64,000 nucleotides of DNA. It comes from Pseudarthrobacter oxydans. Its GTDB lineage: Bacteria; Actinomycetota; Actinomycetes; Actinomycetales; Micrococcaceae. The translations under genes were made by a program, and so were the position numbers. The stretch spans positions 1-64,000 of the forward strand of contig NZ_JAUSSN010000006.1 of NCBI RefSeq assembly GCF_030812335.1, written 5' to 3'. The stretch's first letter is position 1. Each line of letters opens with the position of its first letter. Of this stretch, positions 8,020 through 19,059 are shown in pieces. The notes below the pieces were generated by a model. It saw only the letters and a list, made by a program, of their open reading frames with translations. It was not told the origin of the DNA and searched no databases.

Positions 8020-9918
8020 ATGAGCAAAGGATCGCCGATCAGCCCCTCGCTGATGGCCACTAAGTCCGCTGGAGCCCACAAGGCTTCGGAACGCGTCGAG
8101 CGTACGGCTGACGCCGGCGTCGACACTGCTGCCGTCTCTCCTGTCCTTGGACCGAACAACGTCGTACCCCCGACGGTGATGACCGGTTCACAAGCAATCG
8201 TCCGCTCGCTCGAAGAACTCGGCGTGGACGATATTTTTGGTTTGCCCGGTGGCGCGATCCTGCCCACCTACGACCCCTTGATGGCTTCCCGAATGAACCA
8301 CATTCTGGTCCGTCACGAACAGGGAGCCGGCCACGCCGCGCAAGGCTACGCCATGGTCACCGGACGGGTGGGCGTCTGCATCGCCACCTCGGGTCCGGGT
8401 GCCACCAACCTCGTCACCGCCATCATGGATGCCCACATGGACTCCGTGCCGATGGTGGCCATCACCGGCCAGGTCGCCAGTGGAGTCATCGGCACCGATG
8501 CCTTCCAGGAAGCGGACATCGTCGGCATCACCATGCCGATCACGAAGCACTCCTTCCTGGTGACCGACGCCAACGACATCCCGCACGTCATGGCCGAGGC
8601 CTTCCACCTGGCCTCGACCGGCCGCCCGGGCCCCGTCCTGGTCGACGTCGCCAAGGACGCCCAGCAGGGTCAGATGACCTTCTCCTGGCCGCCGAAGATC
8701 GACCTGCCCGGCTACCACCCGGTGCTCCGCGGCCACAACAAGCAGGTCCGCGAGGCCGCCCGGCTCATCGCGGCAGCCAGCAAGCCCGTGCTCTATGTGG
8801 GCGGCGGCGTCGTCAAGGCGCACGCCTCGGCGGAACTGCTGGAGCTCGCTGAACTCTCCGGCGCCCCCGTGGTCACCACCCTGATGGCCCGCGGCGTCTT
8901 CCCGGACTCGCACCCGCAGCATGTCGGGATGCCGGGCATGCACGGCACGGTCTCGGCCGTGACCGCGCTGCAGCAGTCGGACCTGCTGATCACGCTCGGT
9001 GCCCGCTTCGATGACCGCGTGACGGGCGTCCTGAAGACCTTCGCCCCGAACGCCAAGGTCATCCATGCGGACATCGACCCGGCCGAGATCTCCAAGAACC
9101 GCACGGCCGACGTCCCGATCGTGGGCTCGGTCAAGGAGATCATTCCGGAACTCAGCGAGGCCCTGCGCGCCGTGTTCGCCGTCTCCGGCACCCCGGACTA
9201 CACCAACTGGTGGGCCTTCCTGAACAACCTCAAGGAGACATACCCGCTGGGCTGGACCGAACCCGACGACGGCCTCAGCGCCCCGCAGCGCGTGATCGAA
9301 CGCATCGGTGCCCTCACCGGGCCCGAAGGCGTCTACGTCGCCGGCGTGGGACAGCACCAGATGTGGGCCGCACAGTTCATCAAGTACGAACGCCCGCATG
9401 CCTGGCTGAACTCCGGCGGGGCCGGCACCATGGGCTACGCCGTACCGGCCGCCATGGGCGCCAAGGTGGGCAACCCGGACCGCGTGGTCTGGGCCATCGA
9501 CGGCGACGGCTGCTTCCAGATGACCAACCAGGAACTGGCGACGTGCGCGATCAACAAGATCCCGATCAAGGTTGCCATCATCAACAACTCCTCGCTGGGG
9601 ATGGTGCGGCAGTGGCAGACCCTGTTCTACGAGGGCCGCTACTCCAACACCGACCTCAACACCGGCCACGACACCGTCCGGATCCCGGACTTCGTCAAGC
9701 TGGCGGACGCCTACGGCTGCGCCTCGTTCCGCTGCGACCGCGACGAGGACATCGACGCCACCATCCAGAAGGCCCTGGAGATCAATGACCGCCCCGTGGT
9801 CATCGATTTCGTCGTGAGCCCCAACTCCATGGTGTGGCCGATGGTCCCCTCCGGAGTCAGCAACGACCAGATCCAGGTTGCCCGCAACATGACCCCGGAA
9901 TGGGAAGAGGAGGACTGA
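8020..9918 (+). CDS. ilvB: Acetolactate synthase large (catalytic) subunit
   Basis: 632 residues from the ATG at 8020, chosen because TAAGGAAGAG lies just upstream; longer frames would run back through the attenuator. TPP-dependent enzyme that condenses pyruvate to acetolactate, or pyruvate with 2-ketobutyrate to acetohydroxybutyrate. An N-terminal extension of about 50 residues precedes the pyrimidine-binding domain ([18 protein letters not shown], with the catalytic Glu in [13 protein letters not shown]). A central FAD-type domain and the TPP/Mg domain follow, with [11 protein letters not shown] near 494 and [12 protein letters not shown]. It forms a holoenzyme with IlvN, whose gene starts 2 nt later, so translation is probably coupled. 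Confidence 0.97.
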   Translation: MSKGSPISPSLMATKSAGAHKASERVERTADAGVDTAAVSPVLGPNNVVPPTVMTGSQAIVRSLEELGVDDIFGLPGGAILPTYDPLMASRMNHILVRHEQGAGHAAQGYAMVTGRVGVCIATSGPGATNLVTAIMDAHMDSVPMVAITGQVASGVIGTDAFQEADIVGITMPITKHSFLVTDANDIPHVMAEAFHLASTGRPGPVLVDVAKDAQQGQMTFSWPPKIDLPGYHPVLRGHNKQVREAARLIAAASKPVLYVGGGVVKAHASAELLELAELSGAPVVTTLMARGVFPDSHPQHVGMPGMHGTVSAVTALQQSDLLITLGARFDDRVTGVLKTFAPNAKVIHADIDPAEISKNRTADVPIVGSVKEIIPELSEALRAVFAVSGTPDYTNWWAFLNNLKETYPLGWTEPDDGLSAPQRVIERIGALTGPEGVYVAGVGQHQMWAAQFIKYERPHAWLNSGGAGTMGYAVPAAMGAKVGNPDRVVWAIDGDGCFQMTNQELATCAINKIPIKVAIINNSSLGMVRQWQTLFYEGRYSNTDLNTGHDTVRIPDFVKLADAYGCASFRCDRDEDIDATIQKALEINDRPVVIDFVVSPNSMVWPMVPSGVSNDQIQVARNMTPEWEEED

Positions 9919-9920
9919 AC

Positions 9921-10433
9921 ATGACCCGCCACACACTGTCCGTTCTGGTCGAAGACAAGCCCGGTGTGCTGACCCGCGTCGCCAGCCTCTTCGCCCGCCG
10001 GGCCTTCAACATCAACTCCCTGGCCGTCGGGCCGACGGAAGTTCCGGGCATGTCCCGGATGACCGTCGTCGTCGACGCCGACGGTGAGCTGATCGAACAG
10101 ATCACCAAACAGCTGAACAAGCTGGTCAACGTGATCAAGATCGTTGAGCTCACCGCCGAATCTTCCGTACAGCGTGACCACATCCTGGTCAAGGTACGTG
10201 CGGATGCCGGAACACGGCTGCAGGTCACCCAGGCTGCAGACCTGTTCCGCGCATCAGTGGTCGACGTCTCCACAGAGTCGGTTGTCATTGAGGCAACGGG
10301 CCACCCCGAAAAGCTCACGGCGCTGCTCTCAGTGCTTGAGCCTTTCGGCGTCCGCGAAATCGTGCAGTCCGGCACCCTGGCCGTTGGGCGGGGATCCCGC
10401 TCCATGAGCGACAGGGCCCTACGCTCCGCGTAA
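9921..10433 (+). CDS. ilvN: Acetolactate synthase small (regulatory) subunit
   Basis: 170 residues. The start at 9921 follows GAGGAGGACTGAAC, so a good ribosome binding site overlaps the end of ilvB. The N-terminal ACT domain (about 3-75: HTLSVLVEDKPGVLTRVASL, then FNINSLAVGPTE) binds valine and confers feedback inhibition in this family. The C-terminal half (about 85-160) belongs to the small-subunit C-terminal domain, which activates the catalytic subunit. Length is typical. ilvC follows 78 bp later with no terminator between. Confidence 0.96.
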   Translation: MTRHTLSVLVEDKPGVLTRVASLFARRAFNINSLAVGPTEVPGMSRMTVVVDADGELIEQITKQLNKLVNVIKIVELTAESSVQRDHILVKVRADAGTRLQVTQAADLFRASVVDVSTESVVIEATGHPEKLTALLSVLEPFGVREIVQSGTLAVGRGSRSMSDRALRSA

Positions 10434-10445
10434 GACACAGCGTAA

Positions 10446-11537
<1,092 letters not shown>

Positions 11538-11547
11538 GCACTGACCG

Positions 11548-11589
11548 GCAGGGAAGCCGGACACCATTATTGGGGTCCGGCTTCCCTGC
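11548..11589 (+). terminator. Terminator after ilvC
   Basis: GCAGGGAAGCCGGAC (11548-11562) pairs perfectly with GTCCGGCTTCCCTGC (11575-11589) across a 12-nt loop. No long T run follows, but position and stem strength support termination of ilvBNC. Confidence 0.75.
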
Positions 11590-11614
11590 TGCAGGGCACC
11601 ACCCGCACCACCCG

Positions 11615-11642
11615 TTGCACCAAAATCCCCACCTGATATACA
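11615..11642 (+). promoter_or_regulatory. Putative serA promoter
   Basis: TTGCAC (11615-11620) and TATACA (11637-11642) are 16 nt apart, between the ilvC terminator and serA. The predicted start leaves about 15 nt of leader containing AGAGG, 6 nt before the GTG start. Confidence 0.55.
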
Positions 11643-11663
11643 AGAGAGCTAAAGAGGTCACCG

Positions 11664-13259
11664 GTGACAAGCACCAAACCTGTAGTACTCCTCGCTGAGG
11701 AACTTTCGCCCGCCACGATCGAGGCCCTTGGCCCGGACTTTGAAATCCGGCAGACCGACGGCGCCGACCGTTCCCAGCTGCTCTCTGCGATCGCCGACGT
11801 CGACGCCATCCTGGTCCGCTCCGCCACCCAGCTTGACGCCGAAGCCATCGCCGCCGCGAAGAACCTCAAGGTGATCGCCCGCGCAGGCGTCGGCCTCGAC
11901 AACGTCGACATCAAAGCCGCCACCCGGGCCGGTGTCATGGTGGTGAACGCCCCCACCTCGAACATCGTCTCCGCCGCTGAACTCACTGTCGGCCACATCC
12001 TGAGCCTCGCCCGGCACATCCCGCAGGCCAGCGCCGCGCTCAAGGACGGCGAGTGGAAGCGCTCCAAGTACACCGGCATCGAACTCTTCGAGAAGAAGAT
12101 CGGCATCATCGGCCTGGGCCGGATCGGCGCGCTGGTCGCCGCCCGCCTGAAGGGCTTCGACACGAAGATCCTCGCCTACGACCCTTACGTCACCTCGGCC
12201 CGCGCCGCCCAGCTCGGTGTCCAGCTGGTGACCCTGGACGAGCTGCTCGCGCAGTCGGACTTCATCAGCATCCACATGCCCAAGACGCCGGAGACCGTCG
12301 GCATGCTCGGCGCCGAGTCCTTCAAGAAGATGAAGAGCACCGCGTACGTCGTCAACGTCGCCCGCGGCGGCCTCGTCGACGAGGAGGCGCTCTACACCGC
12401 GCTGGAGTCCGGCGAAATCGCCGGAGCCGGCGTCGACGTCTTCGTCAAGGAACCCAGCACCGACCTGCCGTTCTTCAAGCTCGACAACGTCGTGGTCACC
12501 CCGCACCTGGGCGCGTCCACGGACGAAGCGCAGGAAAAGGCCGGTGTCTCGGTCGCCAAGTCCGTCCGCCTGGCCCTGGCCGGGGAACTCGTTCCCGACG
12601 CGGTCAACGTCGCCGGCGGCGTGATCGCCCCGGACGTCCGCCCGGGCATCCCGCTGATGGAGAAGCTGGGCCGCATCTTCACCGCCATGACGCACGCCTC
12701 GCTGACCCAGTTCGACGTCGAGGTCGCCGGGGAAATCTCCTCCCTCGACGTCAAGGTGCTCGAACTCGCCGCGCTGAAGGGCATCTTTGCCGACATCGTG
12801 ACCGAGCAGGTCTCCTACGTCAACGCCCCGGTGATCGCCGAGCAGCGCGGCATCAACGTCCGCCTGATCACGACGCCGGACACCGAGTCCTACCGCAACG
12901 TCCTGACCCTCCGGGGCGCCCTCAGCGACGGCACGCAGATCTCCGTCGCGGGCACCCTGACGGGGCCCAAGCAGGTCCAGAAGCTCGTCGGGATCAACGG
13001 CTTCGAGGTGGAGATCCCGATCAGCGAACACCTCGTGGTGGTCGCCTACTCGGACCGCCCCGGCGTGATCGGCACCATTGGCCACATTCTGGGCATGAAC
13101 AACATCAACATCGCCGGCATGCAGGTCGCCCGGCAGGACGAGGGCGGCCAGGTGCTCGCCCTGCTGACCATCGACAGCTCCGTCCCGCAGCAGGTCCTGG
13201 ACGCCATCAAGGCCGGAATCGGCGCCGACATGGTGCGCGAGGTCGACCTCGAGGACTGA
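11664..13259 (+). CDS. serA: D-3-phosphoglycerate dehydrogenase
   Basis: 531 residues from a GTG start. First step of serine synthesis: oxidation of 3-phosphoglycerate with NAD. The catalytic and nucleotide-binding domains occupy about 1-320, with GLGRIGALVAARLKGFD near 150, NVARGGLVDEEAL near 235 and the catalytic His in TPHLGASTDEA near 280. An intervening substrate-binding (ASB) domain and a C-terminal ACT domain (about 455-530, HLVVVAYSDRPGVIG then NNINIAGMQVAR) follow, as in the long actinobacterial form. The ACT domain normally mediates serine inhibition. The gene has its own promoter. Confidence 0.97.
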   Translation: MTSTKPVVLLAEELSPATIEALGPDFEIRQTDGADRSQLLSAIADVDAILVRSATQLDAEAIAAAKNLKVIARAGVGLDNVDIKAATRAGVMVVNAPTSNIVSAAELTVGHILSLARHIPQASAALKDGEWKRSKYTGIELFEKKIGIIGLGRIGALVAARLKGFDTKILAYDPYVTSARAAQLGVQLVTLDELLAQSDFISIHMPKTPETVGMLGAESFKKMKSTAYVVNVARGGLVDEEALYTALESGEIAGAGVDVFVKEPSTDLPFFKLDNVVVTPHLGASTDEAQEKAGVSVAKSVRLALAGELVPDAVNVAGGVIAPDVRPGIPLMEKLGRIFTAMTHASLTQFDVEVAGEISSLDVKVLELAALKGIFADIVTEQVSYVNAPVIAEQRGINVRLITTPDTESYRNVLTLRGALSDGTQISVAGTLTGPKQVQKLVGINGFEVEIPISEHLVVVAYSDRPGVIGTIGHILGMNNINIAGMQVARQDEGGQVLALLTIDSSVPQQVLDAIKAGIGADMVREVDLED

Positions 13260-13267
13260 TGTCTTCA

Positions 13268-13310
13268 CCGCGGACACCGGCGGCGGCCAGGCCGCCGCCG
13301 GTGTCCGCGG
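13268..13310 (+). terminator. Strong hairpin after serA
   Basis: A perfect 19-bp stem (13268-13286 with 13292-13310) closes a CCAGG loop, 9 nt after the serA stop codon. It lacks a T run, so it may be a factor-dependent or bidirectional terminator, or an mRNA-stabilising hairpin. Confidence 0.6.
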
Positions 13311-13461
13311 GAACATGGCCGGTCTGCGTACAATGGCTACGTCCGAATTTCGGATCCGGCCGGCAGCCCGGCCTTTTCTTTGCACACCCGGCAGGGGACG
13401 CCTTCACTTCCGCATGGAATGAACTTCGGTGTGCGCACGCAATCCAGCTTTCAGGAGCCCA

Positions 13462-16251
13462 ATGAACGCCGTCCAGAGGTTCATCAGAAGCCGAGTGCTT
13501 CTGCTGACCGCGTCCATTTTGATCGCGGCCATGTGCCTTTCGGTCCTCGTGCAGGGTCAGTCGCAGGCCGCTCTGAACCGGACCGTCGACCAGAACTCGC
13601 GCGGGCTCTACGACATCCTTGTCCAGGCCAGGGCCGACGACAACGGCGGGCTCATGCAGCCGGACATCGCCACCGGTCAGGGCGGAATCAGCTTCGACCA
13701 GCTGGACTCCCTCCGCAAGCTCTCCGGCACCTCCGTGGCGGCCCCCATCAGCCTCGTCTCCCGGGTCACACAGAACCTTGAGTCCCCGCGCCTGGATGCC
13801 ACCGACTACCTCGGCTACAACGCCGGACTCGTCGGCACCGCCGGGGACCCCAGCGCCACTGATCCGGTCAAATGGCCGGCCGCGGAATCGGTCCTGTCCG
13901 ACACCCCGAAGAACTACCGGCTCACCGCCAGCGCCGTCAGCTCCGACGGCCAGTCCGACCACACCCTGTTCAAGACCATGGCCGAAGGGTCCCTCGGCAA
14001 GGCCCAGCTCATTGAAGAGCAGGTCGAGGGCGGCAAGAACGTCCGCATCGCGGGCCCGGAGGGGGAGACCGGGGTCAAGTTCCCGGCCCCGGCCGGAGGC
14101 TCCGAGCACAGCCTCTTCAACCTTTCCGTGTCCCTGCCGCTCGCCCCGCAGGTGACGGAATCCGTCGTCGCCGTCGACCCCGTCGCCGAGCGTGCCCTGC
14201 TCGGGCCCGCCGGAGACTTCCTCGCCCCGCTGGAGAAGGCCCCGCCCGCCGACGCCCGCAGCGCCAGCGCGATCGGCCGCCACTTCGAAAGCCTCTTCAC
14301 CACCGGCATCAGCATGGACGAACTCAAGGAAGGCCCCGACTTCCTCGGCGTCAAGCTCAAGTACTGGGCCCCGCTGATGAGCCAGTACCAGCAGGCCAAG
14401 CGCGACGGCCAGCTGACCGAAGACTCGCAGGCCATTCCGCTGATTGTCCGCTCGGGCACCTCCCTGGACCTCGAGTACTCGGTCAAGATCGAGGAAATCG
14501 ACGGTTCCGGCAACGTCGTCAAGGACGTCGGGACCGTGACCCGCTCGCTGGACAAGGACTACCTGCCGTTCGTCTCCAAGTCCCCGTTCGCCCTGGCCTG
14601 GCCCGGGTCCAAGGACCTGGCACAGCTGCTCGGCGACACCGGAGGCTTCAGCCAGGGCCTCTACAACCCTGCGACCTGGAGCACCGACTTCGCCTCCGCC
14701 CCCAAGTACCAGGACGGCGCGACCGCCGGCAACGGCGCCGTGGACAAGAGCGCCATCCCCGGCGAGTGGGTCACCGTGAACCGCCTCCCGGAGAAAGCCG
14801 CCAACGGCGTCCCCGTGGACCAGACACAGCGCAAGCCCGTGGATGAGCGCGCCTACCGCGAAGACCTCGAGACCGGCCAGAAGCTCGCCACGCCGCTCGC
14901 CATGGTCTACGGCACGTTCGACGCCGAACAGGTCAAGGACGTGGCCGGCGACGTCAACCGCCTGCCCCTGGGCGGCTATGACCCCACGCCGTTCACGCTG
15001 ACCAAGGACGCGTCCGGCAACGACGTCGAGAACACCGAGCTCAAGCCCTCCCTGAGCGCCACGGGCCTGGCCAGCCAGTCCGCCGGCGCCATCACCGACT
15101 ACTACGGCCTCGCCGCCGCCCGCGGCTACGAGGACAACGCCTCCGTGATCGACGCCGTCCGGGTCCGGGCCAAAGTGCCCGGCAGCTGGAAAGAGGCGCA
15201 GCCCGAGGTGGAGCAGCTCGCCAACGAGATCCGGGACATGGGCCTGCAGGCAACCATTGTGGCCGGCTCAGCCCGCGAGGACGCCAGCATCTTCGTCCCC
15301 GGCTACTCCAAGGATGACGCCGGCAAGGAATCCCCGCTCGGCACCGTGCAGCAGTCGTGGGTCCGCCAGGACGCCGCGGACGCCGTCTCCGGGTCGCTCA
15401 CCGGCACCAATCTGACCCTGCTGTTCCTGACCCTTATCGGTGCGGCCCTGCTGACCGGTGCCTCCACCGTCAGCTACGTCCGCAAGCGCCGCAGCGAGGC
15501 CGGGACCCTGCGCGCCATGGGGTGGACCCAGGCACGGATCCGGTCCTGGGTGCTGGCCGAATTTGGTGTCGGGGCGGCCCTGCTGGCCGTTGCCGGAATC
15601 GTCCTGAGCCTGCTCAGCTGGAACCCGGCCACGGCGATCGTCTCGGCCTCCGTGCTGGTGCTCTACGCGGGGGCGGCCTTCTTCGCCGCCCAGCAGCTGC
15701 GCCACCGCGACGTGGTGGATCAGGAACCGCAGCACGACGAACGGCTCATCGCCGTGGACTCCCCGCTGACCTTCGCCAACCGGCAGCTGAGCACCAACAA
15801 GTTCAATACCATTTCCCTGGCCGTCGCCGTCGGCGTCTTCGCTGCGGCGGTCGGCGGCATGGTCGCCCTGCTGATCGACATTCCCCGGGCTGCCGGAGCG
15901 AGCGCGCTCAGCGGGCTGGCTGCTGCCAGCATCACCCTGCCGAGCATCATTCTGGGTCTGTCCGGGGTGGCGGTCGGCCTGTTGCTGACAATGGTCACCG
16001 GCCGTTTCGAGCTGCAGGCCAAGCGCCAGTACCTCGGCACGCTGCAGGCGATGGGCTGGAACCCGGACATGCTGGGCCAGGTCCGCTTCTTCGAAAATGC
16101 CATGGTGGGGACCGTCGCGCTGCCGCTGGGCGTCCTCGGCGCCCTGGGCGTGGGTCTCCTCCTCGCCCCCTATGCTGCGCTCTGGGCCGCCGTCGCCGGG
16201 CTCGTGGCTGTACTTTGCTGGATTCCAATTGCAACGAAAGTGGTCCGATGA
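13462..16251 (+). CDS. FtsX-like ABC transporter permease with large external domain
   Basis: 929 residues. The ATG at 13462 is preferred over an earlier GTG at 13429 because CAGGAGCCCA precedes it. A first transmembrane helix (about 10-32) is followed by roughly 600 residues predicted outside the membrane. Then comes a cluster of hydrophobic helices typical of FtsX/MacB permeases, with TNLTLLFLTLIGAALLTGAS and RKRRSEAGTLRAMGWTQARI; a second such block near the end contains KRQYLGTLQAMGWNPDML. Two FtsX domains in one chain suggest it forms the whole membrane part with the ATPase encoded next, whose start overlaps this stop (ATGA). Substrate unknown; MacB/LolCDE-like systems move lipids, lipoproteins or drugs by mechanotransmission. 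TACAAT at 13329-13334 may be a -10 box. Confidence 0.85.
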   Translation: MNAVQRFIRSRVLLLTASILIAAMCLSVLVQGQSQAALNRTVDQNSRGLYDILVQARADDNGGLMQPDIATGQGGISFDQLDSLRKLSGTSVAAPISLVSRVTQNLESPRLDATDYLGYNAGLVGTAGDPSATDPVKWPAAESVLSDTPKNYRLTASAVSSDGQSDHTLFKTMAEGSLGKAQLIEEQVEGGKNVRIAGPEGETGVKFPAPAGGSEHSLFNLSVSLPLAPQVTESVVAVDPVAERALLGPAGDFLAPLEKAPPADARSASAIGRHFESLFTTGISMDELKEGPDFLGVKLKYWAPLMSQYQQAKRDGQLTEDSQAIPLIVRSGTSLDLEYSVKIEEIDGSGNVVKDVGTVTRSLDKDYLPFVSKSPFALAWPGSKDLAQLLGDTGGFSQGLYNPATWSTDFASAPKYQDGATAGNGAVDKSAIPGEWVTVNRLPEKAANGVPVDQTQRKPVDERAYREDLETGQKLATPLAMVYGTFDAEQVKDVAGDVNRLPLGGYDPTPFTLTKDASGNDVENTELKPSLSATGLASQSAGAITDYYGLAAARGYEDNASVIDAVRVRAKVPGSWKEAQPEVEQLANEIRDMGLQATIVAGSAREDASIFVPGYSKDDAGKESPLGTVQQSWVRQDAADAVSGSLTGTNLTLLFLTLIGAALLTGASTVSYVRKRRSEAGTLRAMGWTQARIRSWVLAEFGVGAALLAVAGIVLSLLSWNPATAIVSASVLVLYAGAAFFAAQQLRHRDVVDQEPQHDERLIAVDSPLTFANRQLSTNKFNTISLAVAVGVFAAAVGGMVALLIDIPRAAGASALSGLAAASITLPSIILGLSGVAVGLLLTMVTGRFELQAKRQYLGTLQAMGWNPDMLGQVRFFENAMVGTVALPLGVLGALGVGLLLAPYAALWAAVAGLVAVLCWIPIATKVVR

Positions 16252-17015
16252 ACAACGACCTGAACCTTGACCGTGAGGATCACGAGCGGATGACGGCGAG
16301 CACCCGCCGCGGTGGCCACCAGACGCGCGCCAACACGATCGTGAAGGCTGCGGACCACGCCACACCGCTGGAGCTCAGCAGCATCACGATCCACTACGGC
16401 GGCGGCAAGGGCGGGGCAGAAGCCGTCAACGTGGTGGATGACTTCAACCTGACGCTGCACGCCGGCGAGATGCACTGCGTCGCCGGCCGCAGCGGCTCGG
16501 GCAAGACCAGCATCCTGACGGTCGGCGCGGGGCTGACCCTGCCGACGTCGGGCCGGGTGTTCTGGGAGGGCGATTCGCTCGAGACGATGGGCGACGACGA
16601 AATCGCCGACCGCCGCCGTGCCCTGATCGGCTACGTCGACCAGGGCGGTGCCCTGATCGACGGAATGAGCGCGCTCGAGAACGTGCTGCTGCCCGCTGTG
16701 CCCGACGGCGAGGTGGACCAGCGCCGCGACATGGCCAAGGACCTCCTGGACCTCGTCGGCCTGGGCCGGCGCATGCGCCACCGCCCGGCCCAGCTGTCCG
16801 GCGGTGAACGCCAGCGCGTGGCGATCGCCCGGGCCCTGATCCTCGGCACCCGGGTGCTGATCGTCGACGAGCCGACCGCCAGCCTGGACCGGGCCTCGGC
16901 CAACCGCATCATCAGCATCCTCAAGGACACCACCTCGGACGGAATCGCCGTCCTGGTGGCTTCACATGACCACGAACTTGTCCGCCAGAGCGATACCCTC
17001 ACCGAACTGATCTAG
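16248..17015 (+). CDS. ABC transporter ATP-binding protein (MacB/LolD type)
   Basis: 255 residues; its ATG overlaps the permease stop codon, so the two are translationally coupled. An N-terminal tail of about 40 polar residues precedes the nucleotide-binding domain: Walker A GRSGSGKTS near 80, Q-loop near 128 (YVDQGGAL), signature LSGGERQRVAIARAL near 183, Walker B VLIVDEPTASLD near 203 and switch His in ASHDHELV. The sequence fits the ATPases that serve FtsX-type permeases. The TAG stop codon forms the first bases of the putative metG -10 box. Confidence 0.93.
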   Translation: MNNDLNLDREDHERMTASTRRGGHQTRANTIVKAADHATPLELSSITIHYGGGKGGAEAVNVVDDFNLTLHAGEMHCVAGRSGSGKTSILTVGAGLTLPTSGRVFWEGDSLETMGDDEIADRRRALIGYVDQGGALIDGMSALENVLLPAVPDGEVDQRRDMAKDLLDLVGLGRRMRHRPAQLSGGERQRVAIARALILGTRVLIVDEPTASLDRASANRIISILKDTTSDGIAVLVASHDHELVRQSDTLTELI

Positions 17016-17018
17016 GTT
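17013..17018 (+). promoter_or_regulatory. Putative metG -10 box overlapping upstream stop codon
   Basis: TAGGTT ends 6 nt before the metG GTG and includes the TAG stop of the ABC ATPase gene. There is no ribosome binding site, so metG is probably made from a leaderless transcript in addition to any read-through. Confidence 0.4.
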
Positions 17019-17024
17019 AAAGCT

Positions 17025-18584
17025 GTGACAACTTCTGAAAAGACCCCGTTCTACATCACCACGGCCATCAGCTACCCCAACGGCGTGCCGCACATCGGCC
17101 ACGCCTACGAGGTCATCGCCACCGATGCGATGGCGCGCTTCAAGCGCCTGGACGGCTACGACGTCTTCTTCATGACGGGCACGGACGAGCACGGCCTCAA
17201 GATGCAGCAGACGGCGGAAAAGGAAGGCATCCCGGTCAAGGAGCTGGCCGACCGCAACTCCGCCGCCTTCCGCCAGATGAGCGATGACCTTGGCATCTCC
17301 CTGAGCCGCTTCATCCGCACCACGGACCCGGACCACTACGAGGCGGCCAAAGCGCTCTGGCAGCGGATGGAAGCCAACGGGGACATCTACCTCTCCAAGT
17401 ACGCCGGCTGGTATTCGGTCCGCGACGAGCGGTACTTCGTGGAGGACGAGACCGAGGTGCAGGCCGACGGGCTGCGCTACGCATCCGAAACCGGCACCGA
17501 GGTGACCTGGACCGAAGAGGAGAGCTACTTCTTCAAGCTCTCCTCCTACCAGGACAGGCTGCTGGCCCTCTACGCGGACCACCCGTCCTTCGGAGCCCCG
17601 CACAACCGCTTCAACGAGGTCGTCAGCTTCGTCAAGGGAGGGCTCGAGGACCTGTCCATCAGCCGCACCTCCTTCGACTGGGGCGTCCCCGTCCCGGGGA
17701 ACCCGGACCACGTGATGTACGTCTGGGTCGACGCACTGACCAACTACCTGACCGGCGTCGGCTTTCCCGACACCGAATCCGAACTGTTCCGGAAGTACTG
17801 GCCGGCCGACGTCCACGTGATCGGCAAGGACATCTCCCGGTTCCATGCCGTCTACTGGCCGGCGTTCCTGATGTCGGCCGGGCTGGAACTGCCCAAACGC
17901 GTCATGATCCACGGGTTCCTGCACAACCAGGGCGTGAAGATGTCCAAGTCGCTCGGCAATGTGGTGGCGCCGGCGGACTGGGTCGCCCAGTACGGACTGG
18001 ACCAAGTGCGTTTCTTCCTGCTCCGCGAGGTTCCCTTCGGCGCGGACGGCTCCTACAGCCACGACGCGATCGTGGGCCGGATGAACGCGGACCTGGCCAA
18101 CAACTTCGGCAACCTGGCCCAGCGTTCGCTGTCCATGGTCGCGAAGAACTGCGACGGCGCCGTCCCCGCCCCCGGGGGCTTCACCGCCGAGGACGCCGCG
18201 CTGCTGGGCCAGGCCAACGGGCTGCTGGGTATTTCCCGCGCCGCCTTCGAAAAGCAGGAGTTCAGCCGCGCCCTGGAAGCGATCTGGACTGTCCTGGGCG
18301 ACACGAACGCGTACTTCGCCGAGCAGGCGCCCTGGGTGCTGCGGAAGACCGACATCGAACGCATGAACACCGTCCTGTACGTCACGCTTGAGGTGCTGCG
18401 GATCGTCGCCATCCTCGCGCAGCCGGTCATGCCGGCGGCGACGGCGGCCATCCTGGACACCCTGGGCCAGCCGGAGGGGCAGGCGCGGGAGTTCACCGCC
18501 CTGGGCACGCCGATCGCAGCCGGAACGGCGCTGCCCGCCCCCGCCCCGGTCTTCCCGAAGTACGAGGAGCCGGCCGAGGCATAA
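17025..18584 (+). CDS. metG: Methionyl-tRNA synthetase
   Basis: 519 residues from a GTG start, 9 nt after the ABC ATPase gene. Class I synthetase that charges tRNA-Met. The HIGH motif is in [14 protein letters not shown] near 24 and the KMSKS loop in [10 protein letters not shown] near 304. A connective-peptide insert, the catalytic domain and a C-terminal helical anticodon-binding domain (about 350-500) are all present. The C-terminal dimerisation/EMAP domain is absent, as in the short form common in actinobacteria. No four-cysteine zinc cluster is seen in the insert. Confidence 0.97.
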   Translation: MTTSEKTPFYITTAISYPNGVPHIGHAYEVIATDAMARFKRLDGYDVFFMTGTDEHGLKMQQTAEKEGIPVKELADRNSAAFRQMSDDLGISLSRFIRTTDPDHYEAAKALWQRMEANGDIYLSKYAGWYSVRDERYFVEDETEVQADGLRYASETGTEVTWTEEESYFFKLSSYQDRLLALYADHPSFGAPHNRFNEVVSFVKGGLEDLSISRTSFDWGVPVPGNPDHVMYVWVDALTNYLTGVGFPDTESELFRKYWPADVHVIGKDISRFHAVYWPAFLMSAGLELPKRVMIHGFLHNQGVKMSKSLGNVVAPADWVAQYGLDQVRFFLLREVPFGADGSYSHDAIVGRMNADLANNFGNLAQRSLSMVAKNCDGAVPAPGGFTAEDAALLGQANGLLGISRAAFEKQEFSRALEAIWTVLGDTNAYFAEQAPWVLRKTDIERMNTVLYVTLEVLRIVAILAQPVMPAATAAILDTLGQPEGQAREFTALGTPIAAGTALPAPAPVFPKYEEPAEA

Positions 18585-18601
18585 CCGGCCGGCCTGTCCG
18601 C

Positions 18602-18658
18602 CGAGGTGAGACTTGGCGCCCATGCCGCTGCGCAACATGGGCGCCAAGTCTCACCTCG
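18602..18658. repeat. Perfect 23-bp inverted repeat after metG
   Basis: The arms 18602-18624 and 18636-18658 are exact reverse complements, starting CGAGGTGAGACTTGGCGCCC, around an 11-nt loop. It lies 18 bp after the metG stop. There is no T run. It could end transcription from either side, or be a copy of a dispersed palindromic element; no second copy was noticed in this window. Confidence 0.85.
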
Positions 18659-19059
18659 AACCGCTCCTTCACCCTCACCGGGGTGGGGGAGCGTTTGCGT
18701 TGTACTCGCGGGCGCCTGGGGCTAATCCGAGTAGTCAAGCCGGGCCGGAAGCCCCCTGGGGAGGGCGGGCTGCCGCAAAAGGCTACCAGCAGGTAGTTAA
18801 TGTCCCCAGTACTGAGTACCGCGGGCTGGAACAGGGTATTAGTCCATCGATTAGACAAGTACCTCCTACTCACGACCCGGCGGGCATGTCCCGCCTAGCC
18901 TGAGATAGCAAGCGAACTGACGACACTGCTGGGGAGTAACTGTCACCATTCAATTCGCTGTTGGAGGTCTCGAATAGTTGATTTTTCTTGGGTCTCGAAA
19001 GACGGTTACTCCGCGCGGTCAAGCCAGTTTCAAATCTGACTGGACGGAGCGACGGACAA
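18659..19059. other. 400-bp intergenic region with repeats, no gene
   Basis: No convincing gene. Several short symmetrical motifs suggest regulation of the gene at 19060: TACTCG/CGAGTA (18703-18708 and 18728-18733), GGAGTAAC/GTTACTCC (18933-18940 and 19005-19012), and a direct repeat GGTCTCGAA (18966-18974 and 18991-18999, 25 bp apart). A long untranslated leader or multi-site regulator binding is possible. I could not match a known riboswitch. Confidence 0.5.

Noticed and set aside
8188..9936. Minus-strand 582-codon frame opposite ilvB
   Set aside because: Antisense shadow of ilvB; composition dominated by Gly, Val, Asp, His and Arg; no motif.
11658..13385. Minus-strand 575-codon frame opposite serA
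   Set aside because: Antisense to serA with biased shadow composition and no domain.
18602..18658. TGAGAC within the metG palindrome as another LtbR operator
   Set aside because: The flanking bases (GGTGAGACTTGG) do not match the ATA(A/G) half of the motif, and the site lies after metG rather than before a leu or ilv gene.
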